This document shows, one piece after another, positions 11,701 through 22,833 of a stretch of 28,031 nucleotides of DNA. This DNA is from Isoetes engelmannii (Eukaryota > Streptophyta > Lycopodiopsida > Isoetales > Isoetaceae), in contig JAANSK020051131.1 in the NCBI GenBank assembly GCA_011763485.2, positions 1 to 28,031 on the forward strand. The letters run 5' to 3'. Numbering within the stretch: position 1 is the stretch's first letter; the number at the start of each line of letters is the position of its first letter. A model generated the notes under the pieces. That model had not been told where the DNA came from. It saw nothing but the letters and a program-made list of their open reading frames with translations, and made no database searches. Made by a program: the position numbers and the translations under genes.

Positions 11701-14700
11701 TAGATCATTTTACAAAACCATGGGAATATACAAATCAAAAAGATCAAAAAGTTATTTTTAGCAAGCGCAAATGTAGTGTATTTTGCAATAGCACAAGAGG
11801 TGCAACCTAGAAAAGTTTTTGCCCTATAACCAATAGTAATGAGCTCTCTTCAGCATTAGTCAGTGAGGAAGAGGCGTGTCATTCAATGTAAATCACCACA
11901 TCATATACCAAACCGCCCATAACCTCACATGGGCTTCTAAACTCAGTACCGCCTTCACAGAAAGTCAGCAACTACATCATAGCACCATGTTTTTCTTGAA
12001 TTCTGTAGTTTTATTCTCTTACAAGAAGTTATTTTAGGAAATCCTGATCAATTTGCATGACATAAATAACTTGGAACCTTAGAAACACGTTTTGCATTTA
12101 TAGATTCTAAAGATCATAAATCAGAGCATATACTATTTTGTACATCAATATTTACCTGAAGGGCAAGTATATACATGACCCAGAGGCGGTCAAAACTCCG
12201 AAAGATATTCCAGAAAGACCGGTTCTCCACGAATCCAGTTTTTCCTACCTTCGCTTTTCCCTGTAAAGGGGAAGACTAAAACATGAGTACTTGTGCATTG
12301 TGCATGTCCGCCAGCAAAACATTTTCCTTCATCTGCAATGAAATTTTGGTGTTGCATTGTTCAACTAATAAGAAAATACCTGGTCCCCCTTTGCAAGGTA
12401 GTTACTTCCTTTACGTATGGGCCACTGTAAATGAGTAAAACATCTTTTTGTCCTACAAACAATCAACATAGACAATGATTAGCCATGTCTATCAATCTGC
12501 CTTTTCACTCCATACCAACACCTTTTCCACAAACCAATGCAATGGGACTTTTTCATGTTATTTTTAAATTTCAAAACATACTCTAGGAAGCTCTCGATAC
12601 ATGTAAAGCACACAATCCAAGCCTGCTAAGGGTAGACGGGAAGCTACATGCCAAATGAGCTTGTAGATGGATTCTCAACTTCTCAAACTGGACTCATTTG
12701 ACAGATCCCAATGGCGCATGATTATCCACTTGGAACATTTGGCTCACTTGCTTCCTTGCTTCTATACACCAAATTAGGCATTGGGATCAAAGTTTTCAGT
12801 TCTCAGTGCCGCTAACGTTGTTTCCAGGATAGCTATACATTCAATACTTTTCCTGTGCTCTTAGAATTGTCTAAATGTTTATAAGCGTTTTCCTTTATGC
12901 TTGCCAACCTCTACCTGATGGCTTTTTGTTTGGTTATAGAGCGTGTATAATTTGTTTTTGGATGGGTGGTTGACTGAATTATTTAAGGTGTGTCGTGATG
13001 GTTTTGATTTTAACAAATTGCATTCACCGTTGTGTTTCCATTATATATGTTTGATCGTGTATCCCTGCTCTTTGTTGGGGTCCTAAAGTAAAGATACGGA
13101 CTATTGTGGAGACGCTTTTCCGACACCCAGCTTGGCCTCTAACTCTTAAAGCATTTTCCTCCGCATGTCCGCCAACAGTCAGCTCTAAAGCAGTCCTTTG
13201 GTCATTACATGTCCAATCATGATTAACAGATAGTTCCCAGGATTCATGAGATCACCAGCTTTATATATTGGTTTTATAATATTAGAAGACCAATTCTCTA
13301 GGAATCCAGCACATATGGCTACATTAACCGTTCCCTTCATTTTCTCAATGGCCCTTTGGATAAGCGGCATGAAGAAAGATGAGGAATCTGGCTTCTGGCT
13401 AACTATTTCTCCTCCACCAGTCTTTTGCATGGAGACATCCAAAAGAGATGTGGCGTAAGACTTCCAAACCCGGAGGTCTGTGAGTGAGCAGGCTGACCTT
13501 ATCAACATTAGTTTCTTCCAGAACTTTGTTGAATTGTTGCTATATTATAGACTCAGCATGTCCTCCCCCATTTTGTGTTCAGAATCCTGCTGAGCAACTG
13601 TTTATAAGCTTTCTTAGAGACTGCAACTGAGTTCTGATCACAAGCCAAAGCATATTTGAGCTGTTTATGGAGAGTCTTATAGTCCTTGTCATACCACCCA
13701 TTCCTGCTGCATCTGCCCTTGCATCTGCTCAAAGAGGATCTGTAAATTATGTCAGCTGAATGTAATTGAGTCTGAGGAACACTTCATCTTTACATGTCCA
13801 GTCTATTATAAAATACGGGGCAGGTTCTCATGCCTGTTTCGGGAACCTACTTCCCTCTCAAAACTCATCAGATATGAGGATCACAAATGTATAGCTCTTT
13901 TCCTCCACCAAATGATTGTTCACAGAAGAAATTTGTTGAAGGAGCGGGCTGATGGGAGAGCTGGACAGGAAAATGACCTTACACAAAGGAAGATCACTCT
14001 CTTTCTTATTGGGGGTGATACTAATAAACGGAAGTCTGGTCCCCTTACTGGACCTTCTAATCCGATCCCAAGAGGGGCAACCATGAAAGTGTGAAGGAGA
14101 AGAAAGCAGGCAGTAAAGGAAAAACATAAGCAGTCCTTTCAAAAAAGAGAGGACAAGTCTGGCATCACTTCGTACTTTGAGCCAGTGGCCAAGAAGACAA
14201 AAGTCTCATGATTTCATTGTTTTAGATTTTCTTTTTTTTTATGTTTATGTATTATCTCTAGGAGGCAGCAAATGCGCCCCTAGCTGCACATGATTGCTGT
14301 ATAAAATGGTCTCATAGACCCAAATGGTCTCTCGTAGACGTTAATGTAATCTTTCTTTGAGGTTTTTGGGCGCAAACTTTGTAAGAAAAGGTACATAGAG
14401 CAGCTTGATGTAATGATGCAGCAAACTTAAGAGGCTTTCTCCTTAAGTGTATTCAATCATTGTTCCCAGCCATGAATGCTTGGAGATGTTCACTCCAGCG
14501 AGTGGTCGAATTCAAACTGATGGTAGAAGGCATTCTCTGGTGGTGAAGGCTGCAAGATATGTGAGGCTTTTATTTAAAAGGCCAGAAGAGCATGGTTTCC
14601 ATATGGAGGGATGTCTTCTATATAAAACTCTTCAATCTCGCTGATAAATGAAGGTGACCCATCAAGAAGTCTACTACACTGTTACCCCCTTTGTGAGGAG

Positions 14701-17700
14701 CAACAGAAGAATTTATCAGATATGGGCCAATTGGGAAGGCCATTATAGATAATCAAATTTATGTACTTGCCCCAATTCCAGCAAGCATTGCTCATACATC
14801 TTTGTCAATTGAGACTCTCTCTGCTTGCATTTCCCCAGGGTGGAGACTTGGCAAGCTAGTTGAATCTCTGTTAATATCAAGAAAGGAGATATAATGATGT
14901 GTCAACACCTCCTAAAGATCCATGGAAGATGAGTACACATAATACCCTCTGAGGAGCATGGCCCACCTTGCATTTCACTTTGTTGGAAGCCCTTATAGCT
15001 GAATAGCTTCTCTTTCTTGTTACAACTGTTGGGACACATCCTGTTCCTGTCCCTATGCTACCATCTTAGTTGCACCACAATGCGTTGCTAAGCCTCTGCA
15101 ACCAAATGGAACAAATGACAAAACAAAACAGGTTTTCAAACACCTCCCAAAACATATAAACCACTAATAATTCTAACATCATATGAAGTAAGATATACAT
15201 ATGATGCATATGCTCCACTTTACTTAAACTTGGAAGTCTTTTCCATGGCCAACATTTACATTGCCGTCTTCTGGCTTCTAATCACTTGTTCAGAGTAAAT
15301 GTATGCTGCCTAACAATGAATTTCCTTTACTGTCTAGGATGTAGGAATTCTGCAAGCTTCTGGCTTGGATGATTCCGTCTTAGACGTGGTATTTTGGAAA
15401 GAAGAAAAATTCTCAAGCATACCTTCCAGCCAGCCTGATTTCATTCAAATTTGCCTGCTTAACTCTTGAAGAGGTCAACAGTTTAGAAAGGCAACAGAAC
15501 TAACTTTCTAGGCAAAAAACAAAAACGTGTTCCGGAACACATTGCGGACCCCGAGGCCCAAAATTCATTCTGTATTCCGTTTCGTCTGTTGCGTTCCGTT
15601 GCAGTGGACACTTGGTGGAGAAGGATGCGTGCTAGCTCAAGAGTGCATTCCAATCCTGCTCTATGGTCTTGATTTTAGTGTCCGCTGAGGGACTGCAGCA
15701 ACACTTAATGGCTCTGAATGCGAAAACCAAAGTGATGGTTTTCAACACCTCCAGGCCTATTATGCAGCAAAAAGACCTTCCTTCCAAGGGCAACCACTGG
15801 AAACTGTTTAAGCCTGGAGTGAAGTTTCCAGGACCAATGTTTAGTTTGAAAGCAGCAGCACAGAAAGGACTTGCTAGAGGCTACACTTCATGGACTCTTA
15901 TGGAGAGACAATGGTTCCAGAGGCACTTTTATGATGTCAATCCAAAACTCCACTTGTTCAATACTTTGGTTAAACCAGTGGCATTGTATGGCGCACAGGT
16001 TTGGGCCGCTGATCTCAGAGAAGATGAATGGAATCAATTCGAGAGGCCCTAAATATTAATGATGTCAAGAATGATCAGAAGTAAGCCCTCAGTCCCACAT
16101 GACATAGTATTGGTTGCAGCGAAACTTGAAGCTGTGCTTACTATGGTGTTCCATAGGCTCCAGTCTTGGGCTGATATGCAAGAGGGCAGACAAAGGCTCC
16201 CTCACTTGGCATTCAGTTCATCCAGAGCATTGGACAACTCAGGTAAAGATAGCTGGTTTTCCCGCACATACAAACAGTTCAACAAAATGGACTTCGAATA
16301 TACCACCTCTCACCATTTAAGCACAGTCGCGCAGCTATCAACACTCGCTCAGTCCCCAACAATCATTTGAAACGTCATGAGGTAAATATAAATATTCCTC
16401 ATAATTTCGAACAAGTGGATCTCTTCGAAAGATCTATCCACCAAAAGACGATTCTACAAGGACAATTTGTTGAATATATTCTAGAGATGCTTTTCTTTGA
16501 CAACTCGGAAACGTAAAGTTCCGTGTCTCGTGTCATCTATTAGAGATTGAAGCTGGCCGGGCTACGGGCAGGGCACTTGAACAAAGAGTCTGTCAAATGT
16601 ATAACTTAGGGAGAGTGGAATCAGAAAGAGTGGAATCAAAAACACTATCTTTCTGTGTCCAGCATACTGTGAAATAAGAGGAAGGTACCACTGTCTTTTC
16701 AGGGACCCAAACACTTTGAGACAGCTCATGAACTTTCCAGACCGGAAATGCCTTGCTTTGTATATATGCACTCACCAAATTCAGAAGAAATGTGCTCGAA
16801 CAAAACGAAGCAAGCAGTGCTGATTAAAAAGTAATCGGGAAAGGAAGTCAGAAGAATCTGCTTCCACTGGAGGGCAATCAGTAAATGGCCAAAAAGGTTA
16901 AGAAAGAACAACCCCGCAAAAGAAAAGAGACAATCGGCATGTACAAAGCATCACAGTGTTTTCTCAAGCCATATAAATGGGTGCATTAAAATTCGTAGGA
17001 TACAGAATCATTGATAAGCTTTATCGCTAAGTTTTAGTCTTTCTTTTTTGCTAGATTTAACTGGCACTTTCAACTAGGATAATGCTCCTAGACGTTGAAG
17101 ACTTGCTATATTTATTCGTTCATGGATCCTATGGGTCCCGTAAAATAATAAACTCTTCCTTCCTTTCTTTCTTCCGTTCCTGAATCTCAGGACTGTAAAC
17201 ACTTGTCTATATCCAAAGTTCAGTTTGTGCCTGCATGCATTAGCTACCTTGGTTCCTACTGAAACTCTTCTTGTATCTCTGCTTCTGAGATCCTACTGTT
17301 ATGCTTCACAGAGCTTACAAGTACACCCGTGACATTGTAGGCATCAATGGTCAGGCTAAATTACAAAGCATATATTAGATCCAGATGGTCATTGCACAAA
17401 AAAATCAATTCTACTGCCCTTCTAGGAGTAGTGGTTCCGATGCCTGATGGACTGGATTGACACTATACATTAGATAAGAAAAAATGCAATACCAGAAATA
17501 TTCGTTCATATCATCATAATTCCTCCATGCAGAATGTGGTGCCTTCCCTTCATGACAAGCTTCAGCTTCCTGCCAAAGAACAATGTTTAAAACTGAGCTT
17601 GCTTATCAACAGTTGTACAAACCTATATTGTACGAAGAATCAAATGAAATCTCTGCAAAGACAAATGTACTAATGTAAGGTGCTCGGACAACGGGATGGG

Positions 17701-20700
17701 ACCTATTAAGGGTCCTCGCCAACCAACCCTAGAAGGAGAACTCTTTCACTTCTGAGCTGGATCATGTATGCTGAGGTGCTTCAAACTTAAAGTAAAGATA
17801 GTTTGCCTCCTTGCTTCTGAAGTCCTCGATATAATTAAACCCTTTTGAATGTTCTTTGAACCATTTTACTTGCTAATTCTAATCCTGGAAATGAGCCCCT
17901 AAACAGCTTCAACCCTTTTGTATAACAATGCGAAATCCTTCTCCATGCTTTGGAGGCAAGGTACGCTAATATAATTCTTACAAAAGAACCCATGATGAAT
18001 AGACCTCGTGGTACACATCAGCACGAGTCTGTCCTAATCATTATGTGTGACTATATAAGACACATGTCACTCTCCTGTTCTCCATCATTTCTAGGCACCC
18101 TGTTCTTTTTCTTTATCTCTACAATACTCCATTTCATTCTGTATTTTCCCCGGTTGTCAGCAGTGTCTGTGAAATTCTGACCCACTCATTATACTGTCTA
18201 CAAATCTGCAGATCAAACTCTTAAACTCTTCTCTGCTAAGAGGGGTCATAAATCTATCTAGCTCATCAGGGACATTAGTTACAGATTTGGAGGAAAGTTC
18301 AGTCACAGATTATGGGATTCTTAATGCATGATAGGTCAATCCACTCTAGAAGTTAAAATCACTGAGGGGAGATCTGGAGGTCCTCTGGCTGTAGAAAATA
18401 AGTATAGTAATATCACAAGCACTATCAAGACGCAAAAGGATGTGAACAGACTTTCACTGAGGTTAAATGTACTTGTTAGAAGCAGAACTTGAAGCTGCAA
18501 GGCAAAATAGACGAGCTCAGACTAGAATAAAGGCAAAGCTAAAGAAAGATAGATGGAATATTACATGCTGGTTTTGTGGTGTCAAAGCACATTATAGATC
18601 TCCCTGTCATATCATCCAAATGAACAACAAACACTAGAAGGTGCAATGCAAAGTATCTTCAATCTCAATACTCTTCTAATCAGTGACCTGCAGTTCCAGA
18701 ATGCTTATCCTTTCGTGAATTAACATGGCAATCCAAAATAGTACGGACTCTATTGACAAGTATCACAACATGGATTCTGGCGCATCTAGACATCTTGTAG
18801 ACTCTTGCAGATAAATTAGATAGTCCCCAGTAATTACTCATTGGACAATTAACAGCAAGTGGAATCAAGATAAGTCCCTAGAGGACAGAAGAGGAATATG
18901 GCCGCAATCAACATGGAGAGCAGAAAAGGTGAAATAACTTGCCACCCAACCTTGAGCTCAAACGAATCTAAACTCCCCACCGAGCTGAGAACTCGCACAC
19001 AAGAGGAACATATCTATAGCAGCTATCATTAACACAAATTTTGGAGGAAATGATCTTGATTATAGAACAGCAATAGCAGGTTACATGTCCTCTCTTGGAC
19101 AAAATCCCATCGCCTTGGCATCTAAGAAGCAACCAACTTTCAGCCAAAAGTACAATAGAAGCTGAGCTCAAAGCTCTCAGCACAGTGACAAACGAATGAT
19201 TTGGCTGCTTCATTTATATCACGATTTTCAAGTCAACATCTCCTCAGCTACCCTATATGTTGACAATCCAAGAGCTATTCAGCACCAAGGATCATAGACG
19301 TCCTGCCACCAAACATCTGAGACATCCAAGCCTGTGTCTCGCAACTCACACTTCAATACCGTTCTTAAAGTGTGCCATCAGATCCAGTCATTCTAGATAG
19401 AGAGAGGTTGCTTTTCTAACACCCCTCCTCGAACTGAACTCTATTTAGAAGAACAAAGAAACTGAACTGACAACCAAACTTTACTCCAGAGTGTCCCCAC
19501 TTGAGTTTCAGACATTGAACGCCCAAGTGATGGTCAATTTTTAAACGTAAAGCCTGTAACTGATTTGGTCATGCCAGCAGCATATGCCTCTCGTGTCACC
19601 ATCACCTTTTGTTTTCTTCTGTTCTCTATGATTCTATTCTTTTTCTTTTTCTTTCTTCCTAGGACTTCTTATTGAAATTTGAGCACATCTTTTTTAGTGA
19701 TAGATTATGTTAGCGCCTGGAGGCTATCGCCCTCCTTGCAGACAATGTCCGTCACTACTATTATGTTTTACGTTTCCGGCAATGTCCGTCACTACTATTA
19801 TTGAACACGAACATAGAGGATTGATATTATCAACGGCTATTGAGATAGCATTTCACCAACCATCAGGCATATGCCGCAGAACATCGCAAAAGACTACCAG
19901 ATCTCCTTCTGCAAACATTCTCATGCTGAACTTGGCCTCAGAACTTCAATGGAGCATCTCATTTAGCAAATAGGAGGGCAAGGACAAAACGGTCGCTTCG
20001 CTTCTTTCCAGTGAATAATTTCATCAAAGTTCCTGCTACTCTGATATATTTGATTCTATTTAGCTCAAACGGTGATTCGGTGATCTACTGTGCACAGCAC
20101 ATTGCAAAGTAAATTAGTTATTCATAAATCTTTATTTCTTGGAAGGTTTCTGCATCAAGAAGGTGCTCCGTCAAAAGCATTGCACAATAGAAGAGTCCCT
20201 GGGTTTACGAGTAAGGGTGAGAACGCGCATCTATGTCAGTTCCCTGACCTTGTGCAACTGTCTGAGTGCTTCTATCAGCTGGACCAAATCAACTTAATAC
20301 ATGCAGATGAGATGAATCATAAGTGAAAATATTGCCACTATGCTTACATATTTATAACCCTACACACGCATAATGAACGGAGGTTCATTTCTTGAAGAAC
20401 GAGAGACTTACAAATTTCACTGCCTGGTATAACGGCGTAACTACACTTATTAAAAATCCCTCGTCATGGCTTTCTGGTACTACTGATCGTGCAGAGCTGG
20501 CATCAATGTAGTCTTCAATTATCCGATTCAGTTCATTGGCCATCTTGTAAACCATGACGAGGCATCCAAATCAGCCAGAGACATTGTAAAGATAGTCTCA
20601 GAGAAAAAGTAAAAGCTAACATATATTCCCAACAATTTACAAAATAACATCACTTACATTGTGAAATATGAATGCAAGGCACTCAGGCATAAAGCGTAAA

Positions 20701-22484
20701 TTAGCAGCCTCGCCCCAGATGAGGAGATAAAGAGAAATGTACAATAATTCCAATCGTTCGTCGACATTTTCATGTCTTCCATCTCGGGACCTGTACATCA
20801 ACCATGAGAGTGACATGAATTCTCTTTTCTATGCAACATTCCTAAATCATGCTTGCAGACATTGTAAGCTTAGCCTTGCTGAGCTGCAGCTTAATTCAGA
20901 AAATAACACAAATAAAGTGACTCCCTCTTTTCCATTTAGAGATTCATGACCTAGTGCCAAATACATGTGCACCTGCTGTTTAGATGCATGGGCTGATTTT
21001 TTTAGATGCTTTGACGTAAAAAGATATATAGTGTGAAGAGTATCAACATATGTGGGGCGCTATTAACCTGCATGGTTCCCTCATAAAAGTGACCTGTCTG
21101 TTTCCTCCCTATTCAATCTATGTGATTAAAAGTTCAATAAAAGAATGTCTCAGCACATCTTTAAGAATTGATTTTCAATGCTCAACATCTTCCTTAAACT
21201 ATGCCCAAAAATGGTGTACCTGAAAAGCTTTAAGTTGCGCTCCTTGCCTAGAAACTTACACCAAGTACTATAATTTTGAAGAAGCTTCTTTCGAAGTGTC
21301 TTCAGTACTGTGTGATCCAGCTGTTTCATAAAAAAATTGAAAAATACATTAAAATAACTTTTACAATTATTACACATTTCTACAGCAGTTGAGCCCTCAA
21401 AAGTGAGAGATGATGAATAAGATGATCAACAAAAAAAGTTAATAACTAGAAACTACAATCAGAGTTAGATCTAGAATTGGAATTACAAACAGGCTCTTGC
21501 TAGCTCATAATATGCATCAAAATGGTATGTGGACCATCATGATTGGCATGATCTTAGATTCCTCCAGTGCTCCAGTTTGTCGCAAGATCCCTTCAAATAA
21601 TCCATTTGAGGTGATACGATATTATTCTAGGGCACCACTCCATAACATTAACTCCTTCATAATGATGCAGACTGCTAGACTATAATTATGTCAATCAAAT
21701 TGTAGCCCATTGTGGCAAGCACTAAGCCACATTGCCAATTCAGGAAGGATTGTTTGGGATGCTAATGTTCTATGCTGTGCACTTGCAAAGTGGAAGCTCC
21801 CCCAAAACATAGTTCCCACCTGCATAGAAAATTCTAAGACTTTATCTCCTGAAGCAAATGCCTTGCACGGATTGGACATCCTGTAACCTCCCATATCTGA
21901 CGGCCAATAGGTACATTGTCTTGGGATACACACAAGTCTTTGATTACAAGTTTAAAAAATTAACTTAGAAGGGTTGAGAATGAGCAGTTAATTCATTAAT
22001 TCCAGTGAGTTATGTTTCCAAAACAAACCTTGTCAATTGGATCCGGTGGAGGAACCTGTCTCATTTGAGAATTTGCAAGAAGAAGAACTAAATGCTCCCT
22101 CTGATTTTTAACATTGTCCTCCTGAAGACGCAAAATAAGGACGTCAAATTGCAAAATAACCGCAAATATAGTTGGTAGTCTTATGGCTAACCTGAAAGCC
22201 GAAAAAACCCCCTAACCAATCCAAGAGGTCCATGCCTTGTCTCCAGCGAATACGCGGGGGCTTCCTGAGCTCGCCAACACTTTGCAAGGCTGCCACAGCT
22301 GCCCGCACCTATCATAGACAAGTTTCCAGCTCAGTAACATGGAAAACTTATTCCATTACACAGAGTTGAGAAGTACCTCGGGAAAATGTAGAGCAGCATG
22401 ATCTGCCAAGACATCATGCACAGGAATAATGTTATAAACTGACTCTCTCTCGTTAGCCTCTAAGTCTCTTCGAGATCTCTCCAT
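2746..22484 (-). CDS. CALS12-like: Callose synthase (1,3-beta-glucan synthase), CalS11/CalS12 (GSL1/GSL5)-like, 29 exons, 1758 aa, intact
   Basis: Polymerises UDP-glucose into callose at the plasma membrane. Exons on the minus strand: complement(join(2746..3699,3768..4265,4336..4701,5252..5750,5833..5986,6061..6193,6269..6556,6634..6960,7023..7104,7177..7265,7350..7434,7509..7603,8110..8196,8361..8404,8514..8592,9531..9591,9762..9814,9874..10072,11367..11490,11568..11688,12156..12260,12380..12452,17493..17569,20412..20543,20658..20790,21220..21320,22029..22121,22192..22308,22377..22484)). They sum to 5277 nt with every phase matching. The start has a good context (G at -3, G at +4), and YNIIPVHDVLADH follows, as in the GSL1/GSL5 clade. 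FKS1-type domain: LLIWGEAANLRFMPEC near residues 163-178. First membrane block: about 300-570. Cytosolic glucan synthase region: about 600-1320, with YYSEDVLY, LWASFRGQTLARTVRG, GEGKPENQNHA (about 1127-1137), HYGHPDVFDR and GKGRDVGLNQ. Several C-terminal membrane segments follow, and the end (RILFNQAFSRGLQIS) is family-typical. Length fits the clade (about 1770-1780). No stop or frameshift was seen. The CalS11/12 assignment rests on N-terminus and length, not a tree. In Arabidopsis this clade makes wound, papilla and pollen callose; the role here is inferred. Confidence 0.96.
4266..4335 (-). other. GC-AG intron (intron 27) of the callose synthase gene
   Basis: The exon ending HHEYIQ stops at CAG followed by GCACGA, and the next exon begins after TTACAG with GCTGGAAAAGG (AGKGRDVG). 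No GT lies near the donor, and the conserved protein joins exactly only if this 70 bp is removed. Because 70 is not a multiple of three, retention shifts the frame. The five bases CAGGC occur at both junctions, so the boundary could slide, but GC-AG is the only placement that uses a known splice-site class. Confidence 0.85.
8593..9530 (-). other. Intron 14 (938 bp) with an unrecognised reading frame
   Basis: A long intron between exons encoding YILFWILVLAA and IKPLIRPTK. It carries a minus-strand reading frame, ATG at 8961 to about 8680 (about 93 codons), beginning MFYWKGGKTKFQRG. I do not recognise the product. It cannot be spliced into callose synthase without adding residues absent from the family. 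It may be a captured gene or transposon fragment, or chance. Inside it, a 13-bp perfect inverted repeat lies at 8708-8720 and 8757-8769. Confidence 0.4.
10073..11366 (-). other. Intron 11 (1294 bp)
   Basis: It separates the exon ending IVFTVLY from the exon beginning RNMWSQRNHDGRW. It contains a tRNA-like Pol III box pair around 10985-11057. The rest shows no recognised protein homology. Confidence 0.85.
10985..11060 (+). mobile_element. tRNA-derived SINE head (Pol III A and B boxes)
   Basis: TGGTCTACTGG at 10993-11003 matches the A-box consensus TRGYNNANNNG. GTTCAAGCC at 11037-11045 matches the B-box consensus GWTCRANNC. The 33-nt gap between them is typical of tRNA genes and SINEs. No complete tRNA cloverleaf is apparent, so a SINE head is more likely than a tRNA gene. 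The 3' end and target duplication were not defined. It is antisense to the host gene. Confidence 0.45.
13175..13730 (-). mobile_element. LINE (non-LTR retrotransposon) fragment, start of reverse transcriptase, decayed
   Basis: The minus-strand frame 13508-13185 ends with WSSNIIKPIYKAGD and MNPGNYLLIMIGHV. These resemble the LINE segment W...IVPI-KKGD...NYR-I-I-- at the start of reverse transcriptase. Upstream on the same strand (about 13710-13567), WYDKDYKTLHKQLKYA and KKAYKQLL resemble the linker before it. Stops and frame changes are present. The fragment ends before the catalytic motifs. Confidence 0.75.
13912..14210 (+). pseudogene. Decayed plus-strand reading frame, possibly transposon-derived
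   Basis: A frame with basic, proline- and glycine-containing sequence (KSGPLTGPSNPIPRG) breaks at 14094. In a shifted frame it continues to a Lys-rich tail ending FEPVAKKTKVS with a stop near 14210. I do not recognise the family. Position suggests it could be part of the nearby plus-strand LINE, but that is inference. Confidence 0.3.
15640..16827 (+). mobile_element. LINE fragment: C-terminal reverse transcriptase and ORF2 tail, decayed
   Basis: The frame 15663-16052 contains EGLQQHLMALN and, after a break, KLHLFNTLVKPVALYGAQVW, the conserved segment after the YADD box in plant LINEs. A second frame (16059-16370) continues with MSRMIRSKPSVPHDI and MVFHRLQSW. Shifted frames then give a Cys/His-rich tail (CQMYNLGRVES...) and CLALYIC, ending with TAA near 16827. 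The block holds multiple frameshifts and stops. It starts about at the YADD region, so catalytic residues are missing or unreadable. Confidence 0.8.
16828..17170 (+). mobile_element. Probable LINE 3' UTR and end
   Basis: It follows the ORF2 stop directly and ends with GTAAAATAATAAACTC near 17140-17155 followed by a T/C-rich stretch. AATAAA followed by a short tail is usual at plant LINE 3' ends. The exact end and target duplication are not resolved. Confidence 0.4.
18467..18637 (+). pseudogene. Copia gag C-terminus with CCHC zinc knuckle
   Basis: A 56-codon frame has a basic stretch (RRAQTRIKAKLKKDRW) followed by CWFCGVKAHYRSPC at 18566-18607. That is a perfect CX2CX4HX4C retroviral-type zinc knuckle. 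A stop follows shortly after, so the gag-pol frame is broken. Confidence 0.8.
18720..18817 (+). pseudogene. Copia aspartic protease active-site segment
   Basis: The frame reads KYHNMDSGASRHLVDSC, with the DSGASRH core at 18773-18793. This matches the Ty1/copia protease motif (W-LDSGAS-HM). It is in the expected order after the zinc knuckle and is cut by a stop soon after. Confidence 0.8.
19030..19330 (+). pseudogene. Copia RNase H segment, frameshifted
   Basis: NFGGNDLDYRTAIAGYMSSL and ASKKQPT, then in shifted frames STIEAELKALSTVTNE, MIWLLHLYHDF and TLYVDNPRAIQH. These match the copia RNase H block (D-DR-ST-GY...SKKQPT-A-SSTEAEY-AL...DN-SAI). At least two frameshifts are needed to follow it. 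The integrase and reverse transcriptase expected between protease and RNase H are missing, so the element is internally deleted. Confidence 0.85.
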
Positions 22485-22830
22485 TGCCGCAGCTGGAGTG
22501 TAAAATGTCTCAGTGGGTGACCATAGCCATGGCCGAAAAAAGGAAGGCGGGAGAATGGGTAAACAGTGGGTATGCAATGACCATAAATAAGAGGACGCGC
22601 ATATGTTGCTCCAGGTTAAAGCAAAGGATCGACGCTTTTATGGGAGCTGAGCAGTGAGCACGTTGTTGCCGGTAAAAGTTTCAGTATTTACATATCATCG
22701 CCGGTCAAATACTGATAATGGGCGGGGGTCAATATTCTCTAGAGATGCAATGTGGCTATAAGTGGCATATGCGTATGCTGTTGATGTTGTTGCATCCATG
22801 AGCAGGACTTTGATGGGCTACATAACGTCT
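22485..22830 (-). promoter_or_regulatory. Putative proximal promoter and 5' UTR of the callose synthase gene
   Basis: This is the stretch between the ATG and the foldback upstream of it. A weak TATA-like element (CATAAAAG on the minus strand) lies at about 22636-22643, and a second AT-rich patch (TTATTTATGG) at about 22584-22593. The reading frame stays open for 93 nt upstream of the ATG but holds no in-frame ATG; its first codon is TTG. The transcription start cannot be placed from sequence. Confidence 0.35.
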
Positions 22831-22833
22831 TTT

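Larger units (their letters stand above)
12453..17492 (-). other. Intron 7 (about 5.0 kb), transposon-laden
   Basis: It separates NEYF plus TG from G plus TKRCFTHLQWP, so the conserved W of the family motif is split by the intron. GT at the donor and TAG at the acceptor are both present. It contains LINE fragments in both orientations and otherwise no intact gene. Confidence 0.9.
17570..20411 (-). other. Intron 6 (about 2.8 kb), transposon-laden
   Basis: It lies between the exon ending YQAVKF and the exon beginning EAEACHEGKAPHSAWRN. GTAAGT donor and GGCAG acceptor. It contains a copia remnant from about 18467 to 19300. The remaining 17570-18460 and 19300-20411 show no recognised protein; an LTR-like TATA stretch (CTATATAAG) near 18052 is noted but unproven. 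Confidence 0.9.

Noticed and set aside
13858-14142. Minus-strand 94-codon frame
   Set aside because: No homology, and it is antisense to a more protein-like plus-strand frame.
16562-16911. Minus-strand frames of 60-70 codons in intron 7 considered as missing callose synthase exons
   Set aside because: They do not match the family. The residues needed (TKRCFTHLQWP) are at 12380-12452, and this stretch reads better as the tail of the plus-strand LINE.
22485-22577. An upstream in-frame extension that would start the callose synthase at 22577
   Set aside because: The codon at 22577 is TTG, not ATG, and there is no in-frame ATG before 22484. The residues before the Met are unlike the family, while those after it match.
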